A stretch of 64,000 nt of DNA from Ostrinia nubilalis (taxonomy: Eukaryota > Arthropoda > Insecta > Lepidoptera > Crambidae). The notes beneath the pieces are model-generated. The model did not search any database. It saw nothing but the letters and a program-made list of their open reading frames with translations, and was not told where the DNA came from. The number at the start of each line of letters is the position of its first letter. Position 1 is the stretch's first letter. Shown piece after piece: positions 9,506-21,100 of this stretch. Made by a program: the position numbers and the translations under genes. The DNA lies in contig NC_087091.1 in the NCBI RefSeq assembly GCF_963855985.1, positions 18,358,154 to 18,422,153 on the forward strand. Reading direction: 5' to 3'.

Positions 9506-9882
9506 TACGCTTTCCCGCTTAAACCTCGCAACCGATTTTGATGAAATTTGGCATAGAGATAGTTTGAGTCCCGGGAAAGAACATAGGATAGTTTTTATCC
9601 CGGTTTTTGAAACAGGGACGCGCGCGATAAAGTTTTTCTGTGACAGACAAAATTCCACGCGGGCGAAGCCGCGGGCGGAAAGCTAGTATTACCTATAAAT
9701 GCGAAAGTTTCGTTGTCTGGATGGATGTTTGTTACTCTTTCACGCAAAAACTACTGAACGGATTTTGATGAAACTTTACAGTATTATTATTTTTAACTCA
9801 GAATAACATAATATAGGCTATAATTTATGACGATCTGTGGCAAACTAAATTTCACGAGGGTGAATCCGAGGGCAAAAGCTAG
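9433..9882 (+). mobile_element. Lep1-like Helitron interrupted by a second Helitron
   Basis: The 5' end TCCTACTAA (9433-9441) and the rest of the element from 9687 (TATTACCTATAAATGCGAAAG to GGCAAAAGCTAG, 9882) are the two parts of one Lep1-like element. They are separated by the insertion at 9442-9686. Joined, they read TCCTACTAA^TATT, the usual Lep1 start, so the second Helitron went in between A and T. Confidence 0.8.
9442..9686 (+). mobile_element. Non-autonomous Helitron with (TCTG)8, nested
   Basis: It starts TCCCAACTAATATTATAAAT and ends GCGGGCGGAAAGCTAG, with A before and T after, giving the Helitron signature 5'-TC ... CTAG-3' at an A|T target. It holds eight TCTG units at 9473-9504. 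An inverted copy at 16375-16607 is identical base for base apart from having five units. No Rep/helicase is encoded. Confidence 0.88.
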
Positions 9883-10356
9883 TGTTTTGATAAGTAGACA
9901 CGAAAAGTTGCTTGAAAGTTAAATATTAGAACAAAATTAAACCTTCTTAATGCTTATGCATATTTACCAATATTTTAGCACTAAATAACGAGTATTGGGT
10001 TCATACATTGACCTGAACATTCTTGGATTTGTTGTTCTGATGCAAATCCCTGCATCAGTATTCATGTATCGGAATATTCACACGGCGGGATTGCGGCATT
10101 TGCTGAGCAAACGCGAATCAACTTTGATTTAGCATAAAAAGTGCTTGCTCCCGGTCCAAAAACCACTCGATTTGCAATATTTTTGTTGTAATATAAATGT
10201 TGCAGACCCAATAGTCTGAGATCTCGGAATATACTTTGTTTATATTATGATCCAAATATCCGAATAGTTCTTTGAGTGAGATTTCAAGATTTTTTGCTTG
10301 ACTTTTACTAAGTACACCACTTTGACCACAGAGGTTAGATACATTTTTATATTATA

Positions 10357-10553
10357 CTAGCTGACCCGGCGAACTTTGTTCCGCCTTAATGGCAATAAAT
10401 AAGCAGACTTTTTTTTTTCGAACGGGATAAAAAGTATCCTATGTCCTTCTCCTAGCTCTAAACTACCTCCCTGACAATTTTCAGCTAAATCGGTTCAGCC
10501 GTTCTTGAGTTATAAGTGGAGTAACTAACACGACTTTCTTTTATATATATAGA
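10357..10553 (-). mobile_element. Non-autonomous Helitron, second family
   Basis: The plus strand reads CTAGCTGACCCGGCGAACTT to TTTTATATATATAGA. On the minus strand it is 5'-TCTATATATATAAAA ... GGGTCAGCTAG-3' between A and T. A widespread insect repeat type with the motif CTAAATCGGTTCAGCCGTTC. Confidence 0.75.
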
Positions 10554-11765
10554 TTCTTTGGTATTACCAAAGAGTATTATGCTTACATCTTCATTGTTTT
10601 CTTTATTAGTATCCAGTTGTAGTCCAATTCTTTATTAATATCCTCCCATTTCCAGGCATTTACACCTCTTGATCGATCTACTGAATCACGTAATAATTAA
10701 AAGTAAAATAATAATTAAAATATTTGATGGCGCAACACAATGCACTCCGACGTATATCGCAATATGCGTTTGGCATCCACAAGCGAACAGTTTATTCTTG
10801 AGCAGCGTAATAGCGGCGCGCGCGTCGCACTCGCGGCGCACTCGAACCAGGCTGCAACTTTTATTGGAAAACTTCGCCCGAATTTACATGTCCCGCACAT
10901 TATTAAAAACGCTTGTAAAAGCTAAAAAGCCACACTGTTTCCGCTCACGACGTCTTATTGCCATCGCGATAAAGAACACTTTTGTCTATCCAACATCTTC
11001 GGTTTTCCAAACTTGTTTGTACTAAGCCTGAATTTAAAGCGTTTGCCGTTTGCTCGCATGTTTCACCTGTATATTAATTGCATGATATTGCGATTTCATA
11101 CGTTACTATTCAGTTTATGAAACGCGTATTTTTAAGCCACTTGCCTGCTGCTTTGGAAGTTATTAAGTAATAATTCTACGAAGTTACCAAGGAGTTTTCG
11201 TAGAAATTGGTAGGTACGCATCGCATACTCTTTATGAAAATTCTGTAAGATGTATGCTAGTACCGTCAAAATTCATTTTGATGTAGAATTTTCGACTTTT
11301 AAGCCTCGCGGAAGTGAATGCGGTTGCCATGTTTCATCAGAGATTAAACAAATAATAAAATTGTACCTATCCTCTTGCCTGTACGCCCTTCTTTTACAAA
11401 AGGTAGTGTGTACCTAGACATCATTCATCACCAAGTAGCCCACAGGTAAACCGAAACTCAACAAATAAGTTCTGGGTTTCAATGTGAATACGGTAAGGAT
11501 TGAAGTTCAAAACTTCATACACACAAATGTATAGGAGACCGTTTTACATTCGATGAGTTGGCCAACAAATATCGCGCGCATTTGACGAGTGCGTCGCTGT
11601 GCAGTTGACTCGCGCGCGACTCGCAATAAAACTTGTCTGGTCGGAGGAAAGGGACCGTGCGCGTGGCGCAAGTTACAGCAGTGGCTGAAAAAAAGGGGAA
11701 CTTCGAATGAATAATATTCTTGAAAATATATTATCATATTTATATCATACTTTACTTTAATTAAG
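10554..11765. other. Non-coding stretch with two CpG-rich patches
   Basis: CpG-rich patches lie at 10735-10985 and 11560-11670. At 10669-11025 three frames are open at once, which is a composition effect rather than a coding signal. Confidence 0.4.
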
Positions 11766-11770
11766 CATAT

Positions 11771-11856
11771 TTCGTTCGTTTGCTCGTTTCATACAAATGC
11801 CTACTGCTGGACAAAGCCCTCCCCCAAAGATTCCACAACGACCGCTCTCAGCTCAT
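11771..11856 (-). mobile_element. RTE-type LINE, 3'-terminal fragment
   Basis: TTCGTTCGTTTGCTCGTTTC, then CTGCTGGACAAAG and CCTCCCCCAAAGATTCCACA. An inverted tail plus the last codons of the reverse transcriptase. Confidence 0.65.
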
Positions 11857-12035
11857 ATTTCATACTAAAAAGTTTGCTTTATGTTACCGTTATTATAGTG
11901 ACTCTTTGTTTAAAATTGTGACCTGGGCTTAAAAACACAAAAAGTGATTTGATTGCTTTTAATTAAGTTGAAGCCTAGCTTCATATTGAAAGTGCTAAAC
12001 TTTGACTTTCATATTCATTTATTTTTGTGGTCTAA

Positions 12036-12157
12036 GGCTGGGTTGCACCATCTTACTTTAACTTTGACAAACGTCAAAAATCTGTCAAATCCCATACAAA
12101 AAGCACCGGTTATCGTCATAGTTACTGTCAAAATAATTTAGGTGGTGCAACTGAGCC
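12036..12157. mobile_element. MITE (GGTTGCACC family), 122 bp, TSD TAA
   Basis: The ends are GGCTGGGTTGCACC and GGTGGTGCAACTGAGCC. TAA flanks both sides (12033-12035, 12158-12160). The interior holds TTTGACAAACGTCAAAAATC and GGTTATCGTCATAGTTAC. A second copy is at 57784-57910. Confidence 0.85.
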
Positions 12158-12160
12158 TAA

Positions 12161-14802
12161 AACCTGCATCTTAAAATTAAAAAGTTATTTCTATAACTTC
12201 ACATTCAGTCTTCGATCTACAATACCATACAATAAAAATTACACGTACAACACGCTTTTTTTTCTTTTTTGCACTGTTTTCTCTCACACAAATGGACTTC
12301 CATTTGGTACAAGCACTTAGGCGCTTACAAAGTATGCTACACCGAATAGAAATCCCCTGAAAAAGCCCTTGCGATGTCCGACATAATGCTCGACCGCCAC
12401 AGCGCCCTCCTTCGACCACGCGTCTGCAACGCGAACTCAAAGCAGGCTTGTAGCAGCCCAACTTCGCGGAACTTTGCAGTCACTGGCACACCTCCCTAAT
12501 TGGGTAAATATAGGAGCGGGTAAAGTGCCCAATTCACGGCAAAATTAACTTGTCTGATATGGATGCCTTTTCTATTCAAATGCGATGCACTTTTTGAAAG
12601 TTTCGGAATGTTTTGGGAGGCGGTGGCGAATCTTTGTAGGGAGTTTGATGTATGCTGTTGCTGGTCACCAAAGAATCATTTCACATGAAACGTAATATAA
12701 ATTAGACAACATATCGTCAGACTCAGGTAATATTAAAAGGGCGTTTCATTGTGCAGTTTTCTCCTAAATTGTAATAAGAAGAGTTAAAATACGTTTAACC
12801 TTTGATATAGAATTGACTAAGCTATTTAATTAAAACAGTTACGTTACAAAAAACAGTGAATAATCCCGCGTACCTAAGCGTTAAAGTATCAATGTAATCC
12901 GGCCACAGCATCAACACGATATCACCCAAAAACTTATTTAAAACCCTATTTCATAAATAAACAACATCGATCCGAAACAAACGAACGTCCGTCACCTTCA
13001 CTAAACATAACAAAGTGGAATAATGTCACGCAAAAAATAGGCAATTTCATAGAGTGGCCGGACCCATGTTAGAGCGCGACAGCCGACAGATTAACGGCGG
13101 ACAATGCCGGTGTATGATGCGCCGGGAAATTCCCCGCAACTATATTGCCCTTTGAAGGATATTAAATTGGGCTTCGTTTCAGGTAGCATCGCTCTCGGCG
13201 GCTCTAAATTGTTTTTTGTAGGGCTTCTGAATGAGGAAAAGGTTGGACTGAGTTCGTCGTGTACTTTCTACATTAAATGATAACGACACTATTTTTTATT
13301 TATACACTTAGTTAAGTCATTCATAATTCATTTGTTCACAGCTTGTAGTTACTGGTTACATTGTATGTAGAGATGTTAAAAATAAGTTTTGTTCTTAATC
13401 TACGCGAACTACACCTTTCGTTAAGGTGAATTTAGCGTAGGTACTTACCTTTATTTTATTTTTTGCAAATAACCTAGGTATATTTTGTTGTACGTAATTA
13501 TTTAATGATTTACGTATAGTGGAACTTGTCTCTGGAATAGAGCCGCAACAAAACTGGTTAAAAATAATCTGGATTCAAAGATTAACCTAAAACATCCTTA
13601 TTTTCCTCTTTAATACGAATAATTATAAAGTATTCTTTTGACCACCACTCGTTAACAGAGACGCCGAATTTGTATGATCATCGTTACAGCATACGATAAG
13701 CATAATTGCCACGAATATTATTCACAGACACAGACATCCCTCACAGAGCGATAATATTATTAAGCATAATATACCGCGGACAGTGGCTTGTAATCGATAT
13801 TTACTGTTATTGACCATTTTTATTGTTATGATCTTAATATTTCGAGGACAGCATAAGTATTAATGGTGACTAAAACCCATTTTCCGCGAAATGATACTTA
13901 GCATTTAACAAATCAATCATTATTTCTAGAACATTGTATTGTTTGAAACAGCGACAAGTTTTTGACATTTGGAAACTTTTGCGCGTGGTAGGTATTTATA
14001 TTTTAATCAATTCCTCAACTTAATACTTTAAAAAAGGTCAAAGAACTCTGAATGAGCTGTCTAGTAATTTCTGCTGAATGCATAACATTTTGTGTAGTAA
14101 TTGAAAGTTTATAACTTTTGATGGGTACTTGTAAGAATACCTATTTAGTTTCATAGAAAATGATTTTTTAACTATAAAACGATACAACCATGACTGCAAA
14201 TAAAAAAGATATAAATTCTGGCTCGTAAGCTCTTGAACATCGTAGTATTGATAGTAAAACAGAGTTAAGCACTCGTGACTAGATCTTTACGTCCTTTTTA
14301 TTGTTTTATCATACTATATTATCTGGATATAAATACTAGACTATGGACAGTTTATTTACAAGAATATGTCCGTCAACAACCTATTCTTGTAGTGATGTTC
14401 TTCAATGAAAAAATGGTTTTAAGCTAGAAAAGTCGACGGGTGCAAAGTTTTGCAAGTTAGTGTTTTACGCTCAATCAAGTCCAGATCAGGCGTGAAGGTG
14501 CCAAAACAATAGGTCACGCGTGCGCGAGGCGCTACCCCGCACACGTCACTAGTTGCCGCAGTTACTAGTTCGCTCGCTCACGTTGAATCGCCGGGAACTC
14601 CTTGCTAAGCGCCGAACTTTGGCCCTTCTCGATGGCTATAATCTCTTCGCGATTGCTATTCATTTGTCTGGGAACTGGGCGAGACTTGGGTGATAAGAGA
14701 TAGCGACGCGATAGATTAAAATTATAATCTGCACGACTATGTCTGAGACTAAGTTAGGGAAGAACTTAATCGTCCAGCACGCTTTATTTATGGACTAAAA
14801 TT
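12161..14802. other. Long non-coding stretch
   Basis: AT-rich with CpG-rich patches at about 12360-12480, 13055-13160 and 14500-14640. No exon, RNA gene or repeat family recognised. Confidence 0.4.
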
Positions 14803-15189
14803 AATGTCTTCTAAAGAAAAAGAGAGATGCAGGTTGTGGCGCGAGAGAGCTGATCTCCCCTGCCCTTTTGTCCCTGTCTGAGAGTCCTCCACCTGGACAT
14901 GAGCTCCCCTGGCTTACCTGGAAGTCTTTAAATAGACTTCGGACGCAGGATGGCCGTAATAAGGACCATCTGATCGGGTGGGGATTCTTGGACGGCTTAA
15001 ACATGGAGTGCAGGTGCGGTATTGTTCCCCAGTCGATGAAGCACCTGATGTCGTGCCCTGAGTGTCCAAGCAACTGCACTTAGGAGGATTTGATGAGTGC
15101 TACTGACAACGCCACTCTTGTGGCGGAGTTTTGGGCTGACACTGTGTAGGTTTGTTGTCGACACGAAAAGAAGAAGAATGTCTTCTAAA
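14803..15189 (+). mobile_element. 5'-truncated LINE copy with 13-bp target duplication
   Basis: AATGTCTTCTAAA occurs perfectly at 14803-14815 and 15177-15189 and brackets a 361-bp insertion (14816-15176). The insert encodes the C-terminal tail of a non-LTR reverse transcriptase (WKSLNRLRTQDGR, then CRCG and H-x4-C-x2-C), followed by a short 3' end with an A-rich (AAG)n tail. Perfect duplications and 5' truncation are the marks of target-primed reverse transcription. Confidence 0.85.
14816..15083 (+). pseudogene. Non-LTR reverse transcriptase, C-terminal fragment
   Basis: The frame is open from the truncation point through KKKRDAGCGAREL, then GHELPWLTWKSLNRLRTQDG, an HLIGWGFL block, and CRCGIVPQSMKHLMSCPEC (the C-x-C ... 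H-x4-C zinc-like motif at the end of many Jockey-, R1- and CR1-type polymerases), to a stop at about 15082. After the stop the same frame keeps family-like residues (VAEFW), so the stop may be a mutation or the normal end. The catalytic domain is absent. Confidence 0.7.
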
Positions 15190-15291
15190 ACAACATTTTG
15201 CAGTTTCAACTGGCATGTTACAAAATGTATATTTCACACATATGATTTGTTTTTTTCAATACAAGCTACCTTATTTCTTTGGCTTTCTTAA

Positions 15292-15874
15292 CACTTAAGG
15301 ACTCGCTAATGGGTCTAACGGACCCAGTTCTTCAATTTTTGTGTAATAACTTTTACGTTTTTACGTTTACGATGTTGTCGCTCTTAGTACCTTTCCACGA
15401 CTGTGTAGCACGGCCAATAGCGGTCGTACTCGTCAGATAGCCCCAATGCATGTGAGTGCTACAGACGAAAAAGGTGTTTTTGAGTCCGCTGGACCCGGTA
15501 AATAAAATGTTTTTTTTAATGTTCTGTACTAATTTCTCATTATTTCTTAATTAGTATAAGTAAGCAAATCATAGTAGTTTACGAAAATATACAAGGTATT
15601 TTTTAAAATAATTAATTACAGAAATTTTCAAAAATAACCATAATTTTGCCAAAATATCTACAATTTTTGAAATAAGTTGTTATTTTAGAAAAAGGTAATA
15701 AATATTACTATTTGGTTTACTAATTGTCTTTGTTTATATCATATTATCCTTGTAATAAAGTAGTTTTCACTTTTAATAAGTGTTTTTGAAAAATACATAG
15801 GATTTTATATACTGGGTCCAGCGCACCCGGTAGCGAGTATGGATGTTACAAATTAAGGCGCGAGTCCTCAAGTG
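15292..15874. mobile_element. piggyBac-type MITE, 583 bp, TSD TTAA
   Basis: TIRs CACTTAAGGACTCGC and GCGAGTCCTCAAGTG, with TTAA on both sides (15288-15291, 15875-15878). The CAC start and TTAA target are typical of piggyBac-type elements. The interior has no transposase and carries GGGTC/GGACCC motifs three times (near 15310, 15485 and 15820). Confidence 0.88.
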
Positions 15875-15941
15875 TTAAGCTTTCATAGAGTAATAACAAA
15901 TATTGTTTCTAGTATTGTCCCGCTGCGGGGAAAATAATAAA

Positions 15942-16154
15942 TCAATGATATCTTGCGTGCCTGGACGCTACCCTCGATGCTCGGCCTAATCCGTCGCAGG
16001 GGAATTTCGACACACGTTCCATACACTGCCCGGCGCGAGCGGCTACATCAGTCTGGCCTACTGACTTATGGCGCGCACTTAGCGGACTCTGCGCTAGTTT
16101 GAACTTCGCCAATGCCTCACTTTGCTTGATCCTAGTTTGGTTGGCACGTTCCAA
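15942..16154 (-). other. CpG-rich patch with an open frame, not called as a gene
   Basis: A 70-codon minus-strand frame spans a CpG-rich patch. No start context, splice sites or family features support it. Confidence 0.25.
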
Positions 16155-16374
16155 GGCTTAAATCAGTGATCGTCTCGTCAAAAATGTTCTGCACAGAACT
16201 ATTGAAACCTCACAAATATATACGGCGTATATAAAATTTGACACACAAAGTCATACCTATTCGTAATATCAAGAACTAAAATAGAGTAGAGTACTATAGT
16301 TTCCTGTTTAGCGTAATTTTAATGGATATCTAAAAGTGTTATACTCGTAAAGTTGCGCCCAGCTTATAATATTA

Positions 16375-16607
16375 CTAGCTTTCCGCCCGCGGCTTCGCCC
16401 GCGTGGAATTTTGTCTGTCACAGAAAAACTTTATCGCGCGCGTCCCTGTTTCAAAAACCGGGATAAAAACTATCCTATGTTCTTTCCCGGGACTCAAACT
16501 ATCTCTATGCCAAATTTCATCAAAATCGGTTGCGAGGTTTAAGCGGGAAAGCGTAACAGACAGACAGACAGACAGAGTTACTTTCGCATTTATAATATTA
16601 GTTGGGA
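16375..16607 (-). mobile_element. Non-autonomous Helitron with (TCTG)5
   Basis: An inverted copy of the element at 9442-9686, with no differences outside the microsatellite (five units rather than eight, which explains the 12-bp length difference). Flanks are A and T. The identity indicates recent insertion. Confidence 0.88.
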
Positions 16608-16620
16608 TTTATTCTATTGA

Positions 16621-16768
16621 GGCCCGATTCGACCGAACTTTTATCCGAGAATAACTCCTGGTATAATATTGACATTGATAGTTTCAGTGTGGGAAATATG
16701 TCAAAATGTCGAATAACTGACGATTTATTCTGAGATTAATATTTACTCTTGTTTGGTCGAATCCACCC
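16621..16768. mobile_element. MITE (GATTCGACC family), 148 bp, TSD TGA
   Basis: The ends are GGCCCGATTCGACCGAAC and TTTGGTCGAATCCACCC. TGA flanks both sides (16618-16620, 16769-16771). An inverted copy is at 50417-50565. It lies 13 bp from the Helitron at 16375-16607. Confidence 0.82.
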
Positions 16769-16771
16769 TGA

Positions 16772-17427
16772 AACAATATTTACTCCAGTATTCACCTACT
16801 TCACAAACAATAACAACCGCCATTTTATAAAACGCCAGGCGGTAACGCAACTCCACACAAGTAACACAGCTCCGAACTTGCAGAAGACTTACTAGCATTT
16901 ATTCGCAGGCACTCGCTGCCTTCAAACTTCGCGATCTACCCGCGAGAAGTGCCTTATGAAGCGGCTAAAGTATCCATTACTTAATTAACTTCTTTAATAC
17001 AGTGGCTTAGGCAGTGACCCCGACTGTTTTTCGTATAAAAGAGTTTTGGAAGGATGACACTAACTCTATTTTGGACATTGAGTAGATTAGCAATCATAAT
17101 TTAGTCACATATTGTGTCTCCTTTTTGATTATTCAACGGTGGTAGAAAAAGCTCTCATGACATGGCTTTAAACAAAATTGTAAATGTATGCTATTTATTG
17201 TCTGAATTTGTAATCACAAAAGAAAATTCATTTCCACGGAGCCCCTCAAATTTTAATTTTTACTCGCTTCCTCATAACCGAGTAATTGAATCCTCCGAAC
17301 TCACGTTGTTCCATTACGAAATTTATCGCGAGAGGTAATTTCCCTCCCTGAAGTATTTACAAACGGCTGGAAATTATTATCCTTTTCGAGGACAGACAAT
17401 ATCGCGAAATAAAAGGTGCCTTACGTG
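16772..17427. other. Non-coding stretch
   Basis: Nothing recognised. Confidence 0.4.
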
Positions 17428-17582
17428 TTACTCATGCGGAATGTTTTCTATTAAAGATTCTTCGTCCTCTCTGGATTTTGGTGGATTACTAATCAGAATG
17501 TTTGACGCCTTTTTAGAAAAGATTTGTTTTGGGCTCCGGACCACTGCTTCTAAGTGGTTACTTTTAGCTATCTCTGTAAGAT
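17428..17582 (-). CDS. Candidate terminal exon, unknown protein
   Basis: On the minus strand a strong acceptor (ATATATTTATTTTAG) precedes an open frame of about 51 codons ending TAA at 17428-17430. The translation is polar and coding-like: LTEIAKSNHLEAVVRSPKQI, then KKASNILISNPPKSREDEES, ending LIENIPHE. There is no family match and no close AATAAA; an ATTAAA-like site lies about 170 bp on. The plus strand is also open here, which weakens the case. Confidence 0.28.
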
Positions 17583-17920
17583 CTAAAATAAATATATGGT
17601 TTGTAAGTGATTTCAAAAGAAAATATTCCTATAGCAAATAAAAGTCTCCAATGTTTCAGTAAAACATTGCCTTAGGGTTTATCATAGGTAATGGAATTAA
17701 TTACTTTCGATTGTATTTTACGACAACATTTAAACTTTTAACTTTTGTTTTAAATATTATAATCTATTGCCATCATCAATTCAGTATTTCTGCTTAATAG
17801 AGGCATCTTCTATGCACAATACTAAGCCGATTCAAGATCATTAACCTGACCTCATTATCCGACCCGATTATCCAAGTACTGCAAGCAATTTAGCGTACAT
17901 ACAATTGGGCTTTCCTATTA

Positions 17921-18098
17921 GGGTTATATTTCACCGGGACACCATGGTGGCGCAACCAGTCGCCGGCTACTAACAAAATGTATACAGCTCTATAGAGAGT
18001 TACTCACCTGGTGTCCGTTTGGTTGCGCAAAGCTCTATACATTTTGTTGGTAGCGGCGACTGGTTGCGCCGCCATGGTGTCCCGGTGAAATATAGCCC
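17921..18098. mobile_element. PIF/Harbinger-type MITE, 178 bp, long TIRs, TSD TTA
   Basis: Nearly the whole element is two inverted arms of about 70 bp. The left arm starts GGGTTATATTTCACCGGGAC and the right arm ends CCGGTGAAATATAGCCC. TTA flanks both sides (17918-17920, 18099-18101). The RNA of either strand would fold into one long hairpin with a loop of about 35 nt. Confidence 0.9.
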
Positions 18099-18101
18099 TT
18101 A

Positions 18102-21100
18102 GGTACGTCTCCAATCACAAGACTCATATAACTTCATTGAGTAACCTCGCAATTTAAACCTTATCGATTACAATTGCAAAACGAAAAAGAAATGAAGCCA
18201 TATCGCCTCGAGTAAGGGTTAGATCATCAGGATTCCATCGCGCCACGCAATCAAAGTCTTGATTACGCAATCAAACTAATTTGCACCTAATAACGCGAGT
18301 CGTATAAACTGGAATGGAGTTAAATAATTAGCGGCGGGCGGGGCGAGGCGAGGGAGGGCTGCATGATTGACAAACTGAGCAGCCGACGTAATTAGTTCGC
18401 AGAGTACACTTCATGCTGAGCTGCAGTCACACCGACTTGTATCTTTAGATGAAGGTTCGGCTTTGTTCGTGGTCGCAAATTATTGCTAGATGAGAATTCT
18501 CTTCTTTCCATCGCTAAGGCTATCGTTGTGGATTGTTAGAAATAGGGTGACTACAGCAGACAGCTGCCCTTGCCGCTTACCAGCCCCATCGAAAAATCTA
18601 TATTGAATCATCAAAATACTTACGCTGTTATAATTTTCATCAGTTTATGCCAGCGTATCAATGCTCTCTACAAAAATCAAATCATTTGTTCATGGACTGT
18701 TATAAACATGTGTTAGTTTATCAAAAAATCTCAGAAGAATAATGTTGGTTCTCATTATTTATCATTTTTCAATAGCTTTAATATAATTAAAGTTGAGATT
18801 TCACATTGAGTACCGATGTGCCCCAAGTTAGCTTCGGTGTAACAGTCGGCAGTCACGGTCGTATTCCAGAAGCGCATTATACATACAGGTTGCGGCACAA
18901 ATCGCTCGCTTTGCATACATCGCGCGATGCGGCGGCTTCTTCAACGCAGCTCGCTTAATGCATAATCGCTAATTTATTTACATTTGCAACGCAAGCAAAT
19001 GAATAATGAGAGGGATTTGCGATTTACAGTTTACACATGAACGATTTGAGGTGGGAAATTGATGAAATTGGTCCGTGTGAGAGATGCTTTTTTGGAATAA
19101 TTATGTGGGCTCAGAAACGCCTGAAAACTCCTGAAAGTGGTATTAAGTGTAGGTAGATAGTAACGGACTTCAGCTACGAGAATGTAGGTTACCTGATTTT
19201 GTAATTATATTCCTTTTTTTAGACTTATAATAAATCTGCGATGCATAATTCACATCACGTCTTTCTTTGTCTCTTTCAGTAAATTGAAATACAGTTGTTA
19301 AAACAAAAGATGTATCAAAGTCGAACAAAAGCTAAAGTTTATTAATAAAGCAAATATTTTAATTAAACTCTTAAATGTTACTGAAACTTCTGCATAAAAC
19401 ATTTGTAGACAATTAAAGGTTGAAAGTCACAAACTAGTGGCAAGCTTGACTCGAGTCGGATTCGGGTGTGTCAAAACTAATTGAACAAGTTCCAGAGTCG
19501 GCGCCATGCGCCGGCGGGAGGTAATGTCTCGTCATACCTAATTAACTGCGGATACTTCATTAAAACACTGCATACAACTTTAACGGTGAAATTGAGAAAG
19601 ATTTTTAATGTAATTTTTATAGTCGGTTTGTTAGCTTTGATTCGGAATCAGTCATCAACTTTTCCATCAATTTTTTCGGGGCTTTACCTCTTTAATTTGC
19701 TGGCATGGCCTTACAACGTAGACTGAGCCAGATCCAATTGCCTTCGGTGTACTTTTATGTAGTTCTAAGTCTAACTTTCTGCACCTATGTACGAGTATAA
19801 TGGTTCGAAGGCAATAAATAAATAAATTTTTTATTTATTTATTTAATGATTTGTTAAAAAAGGATCAATTTATTTATTGCATTACTAGCATTGAAATAAT
19901 ATTTTGTAACATCAAACTACACAAAACAAATAATTTTACTTCAGCGGTGTCAGACTCCACGACACTCAGATGTCGTCTATGTAACTGCTGTAAATGCGTG
20001 CAATTTATGCCAAAAGTACCTGTTGTGACAATAATAATGAAGTAAAATCACAAAAGCCTTGTATACATACGAATTTAAGCTTCGAGCTTTATCATGCCTA
20101 TAATTTACACAATATTTACAGCTTACACAAAATGCGGGGCGATGTTGTAAGGAGTAAATTCCCGGCTGTCGGCCGCGTCCCGGGCTTAGCAGGTAATCCC
20201 GCGGGCGAGGCGAGTACGCACGGCCTTGGGCGATATCATTTGTCGCTTGCATTTTCAAACAATGCTATAAATAACTATGGAGAAGAGTCGGAATTTCTCT
20301 GGAAGATGAAAGTTAGAAATACAGAGAGTAAAAGTCAACCATTTTGGCCAAAGAAATAGCAAGTTAAAATGGCAATGAGCTGACTGAGCTGTCTACCAAA
20401 GCACTTGACTTGTGGTCCTTGATGTTAAATGGAGATGGTGAATAAGTGGAGACCGTGTCACGGCAAGCGTAGCGTGAGACGCCTTCGGCATCCTTCAATT
20501 ATATGGAGCGACTAAATAGAGCAAGCCCTATTGCGGTAATTGGTAGCGCTTAGAAATAATAGCTGTAGAATCGGGTTAATTAGAGAAAGCTCTGTAAGCA
20601 ATAAAATTATTTTAAAATATATCGTGGCGTATAATTTTATCGTCAATTTTAGATTACTTCTTGTCGATCGAACCCGTGTTCCTTGGATTACGAGTCGGCC
20701 AGTCGGACACTTTCACCGTTTGGCTATCGTCGTTTCTTAATCTATGTCAAATACTGAGTCGAATGGATTAAAAATAGAGTGAAAATAAAACTCATTTTTT
20801 TCCACCATACACAACAAGAACTGAATAAGCAACTGGTGGATTTGGGTTAACAAGATGTAAAAGTGTCCTCTCGTGCTGGAGTGTCCTCCGTCTCCAGACA
20901 ATCAACACTGGAGATTACACACGTAACCGTGGAAGAATCGCGCAATAAACACACGGGCTCGGAAGAGCCGGGCACGTGCGGCCCGGGACGTTAGAGGCAT
21001 TTAAGAGGTGCCACCACTAAGCATGACGAGAAAAAATTTTGACGTCCTCCTTTTTGCACAAAGAAAAAAAAGCTTATAATAATATTAATATGGGAAGTGG

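Noticed and set aside
9380..9658. 92-codon minus-strand frame, nearly repeated at 16403-16654
   Set aside because: Both are the reverse reading of the same non-coding Helitron; the shared 'protein' includes the translated microsatellite.
10669..11025. 118-codon plus-strand frame
   Set aside because: Two other frames are open over the same CpG-rich patch; no start context, splice sites or family features.
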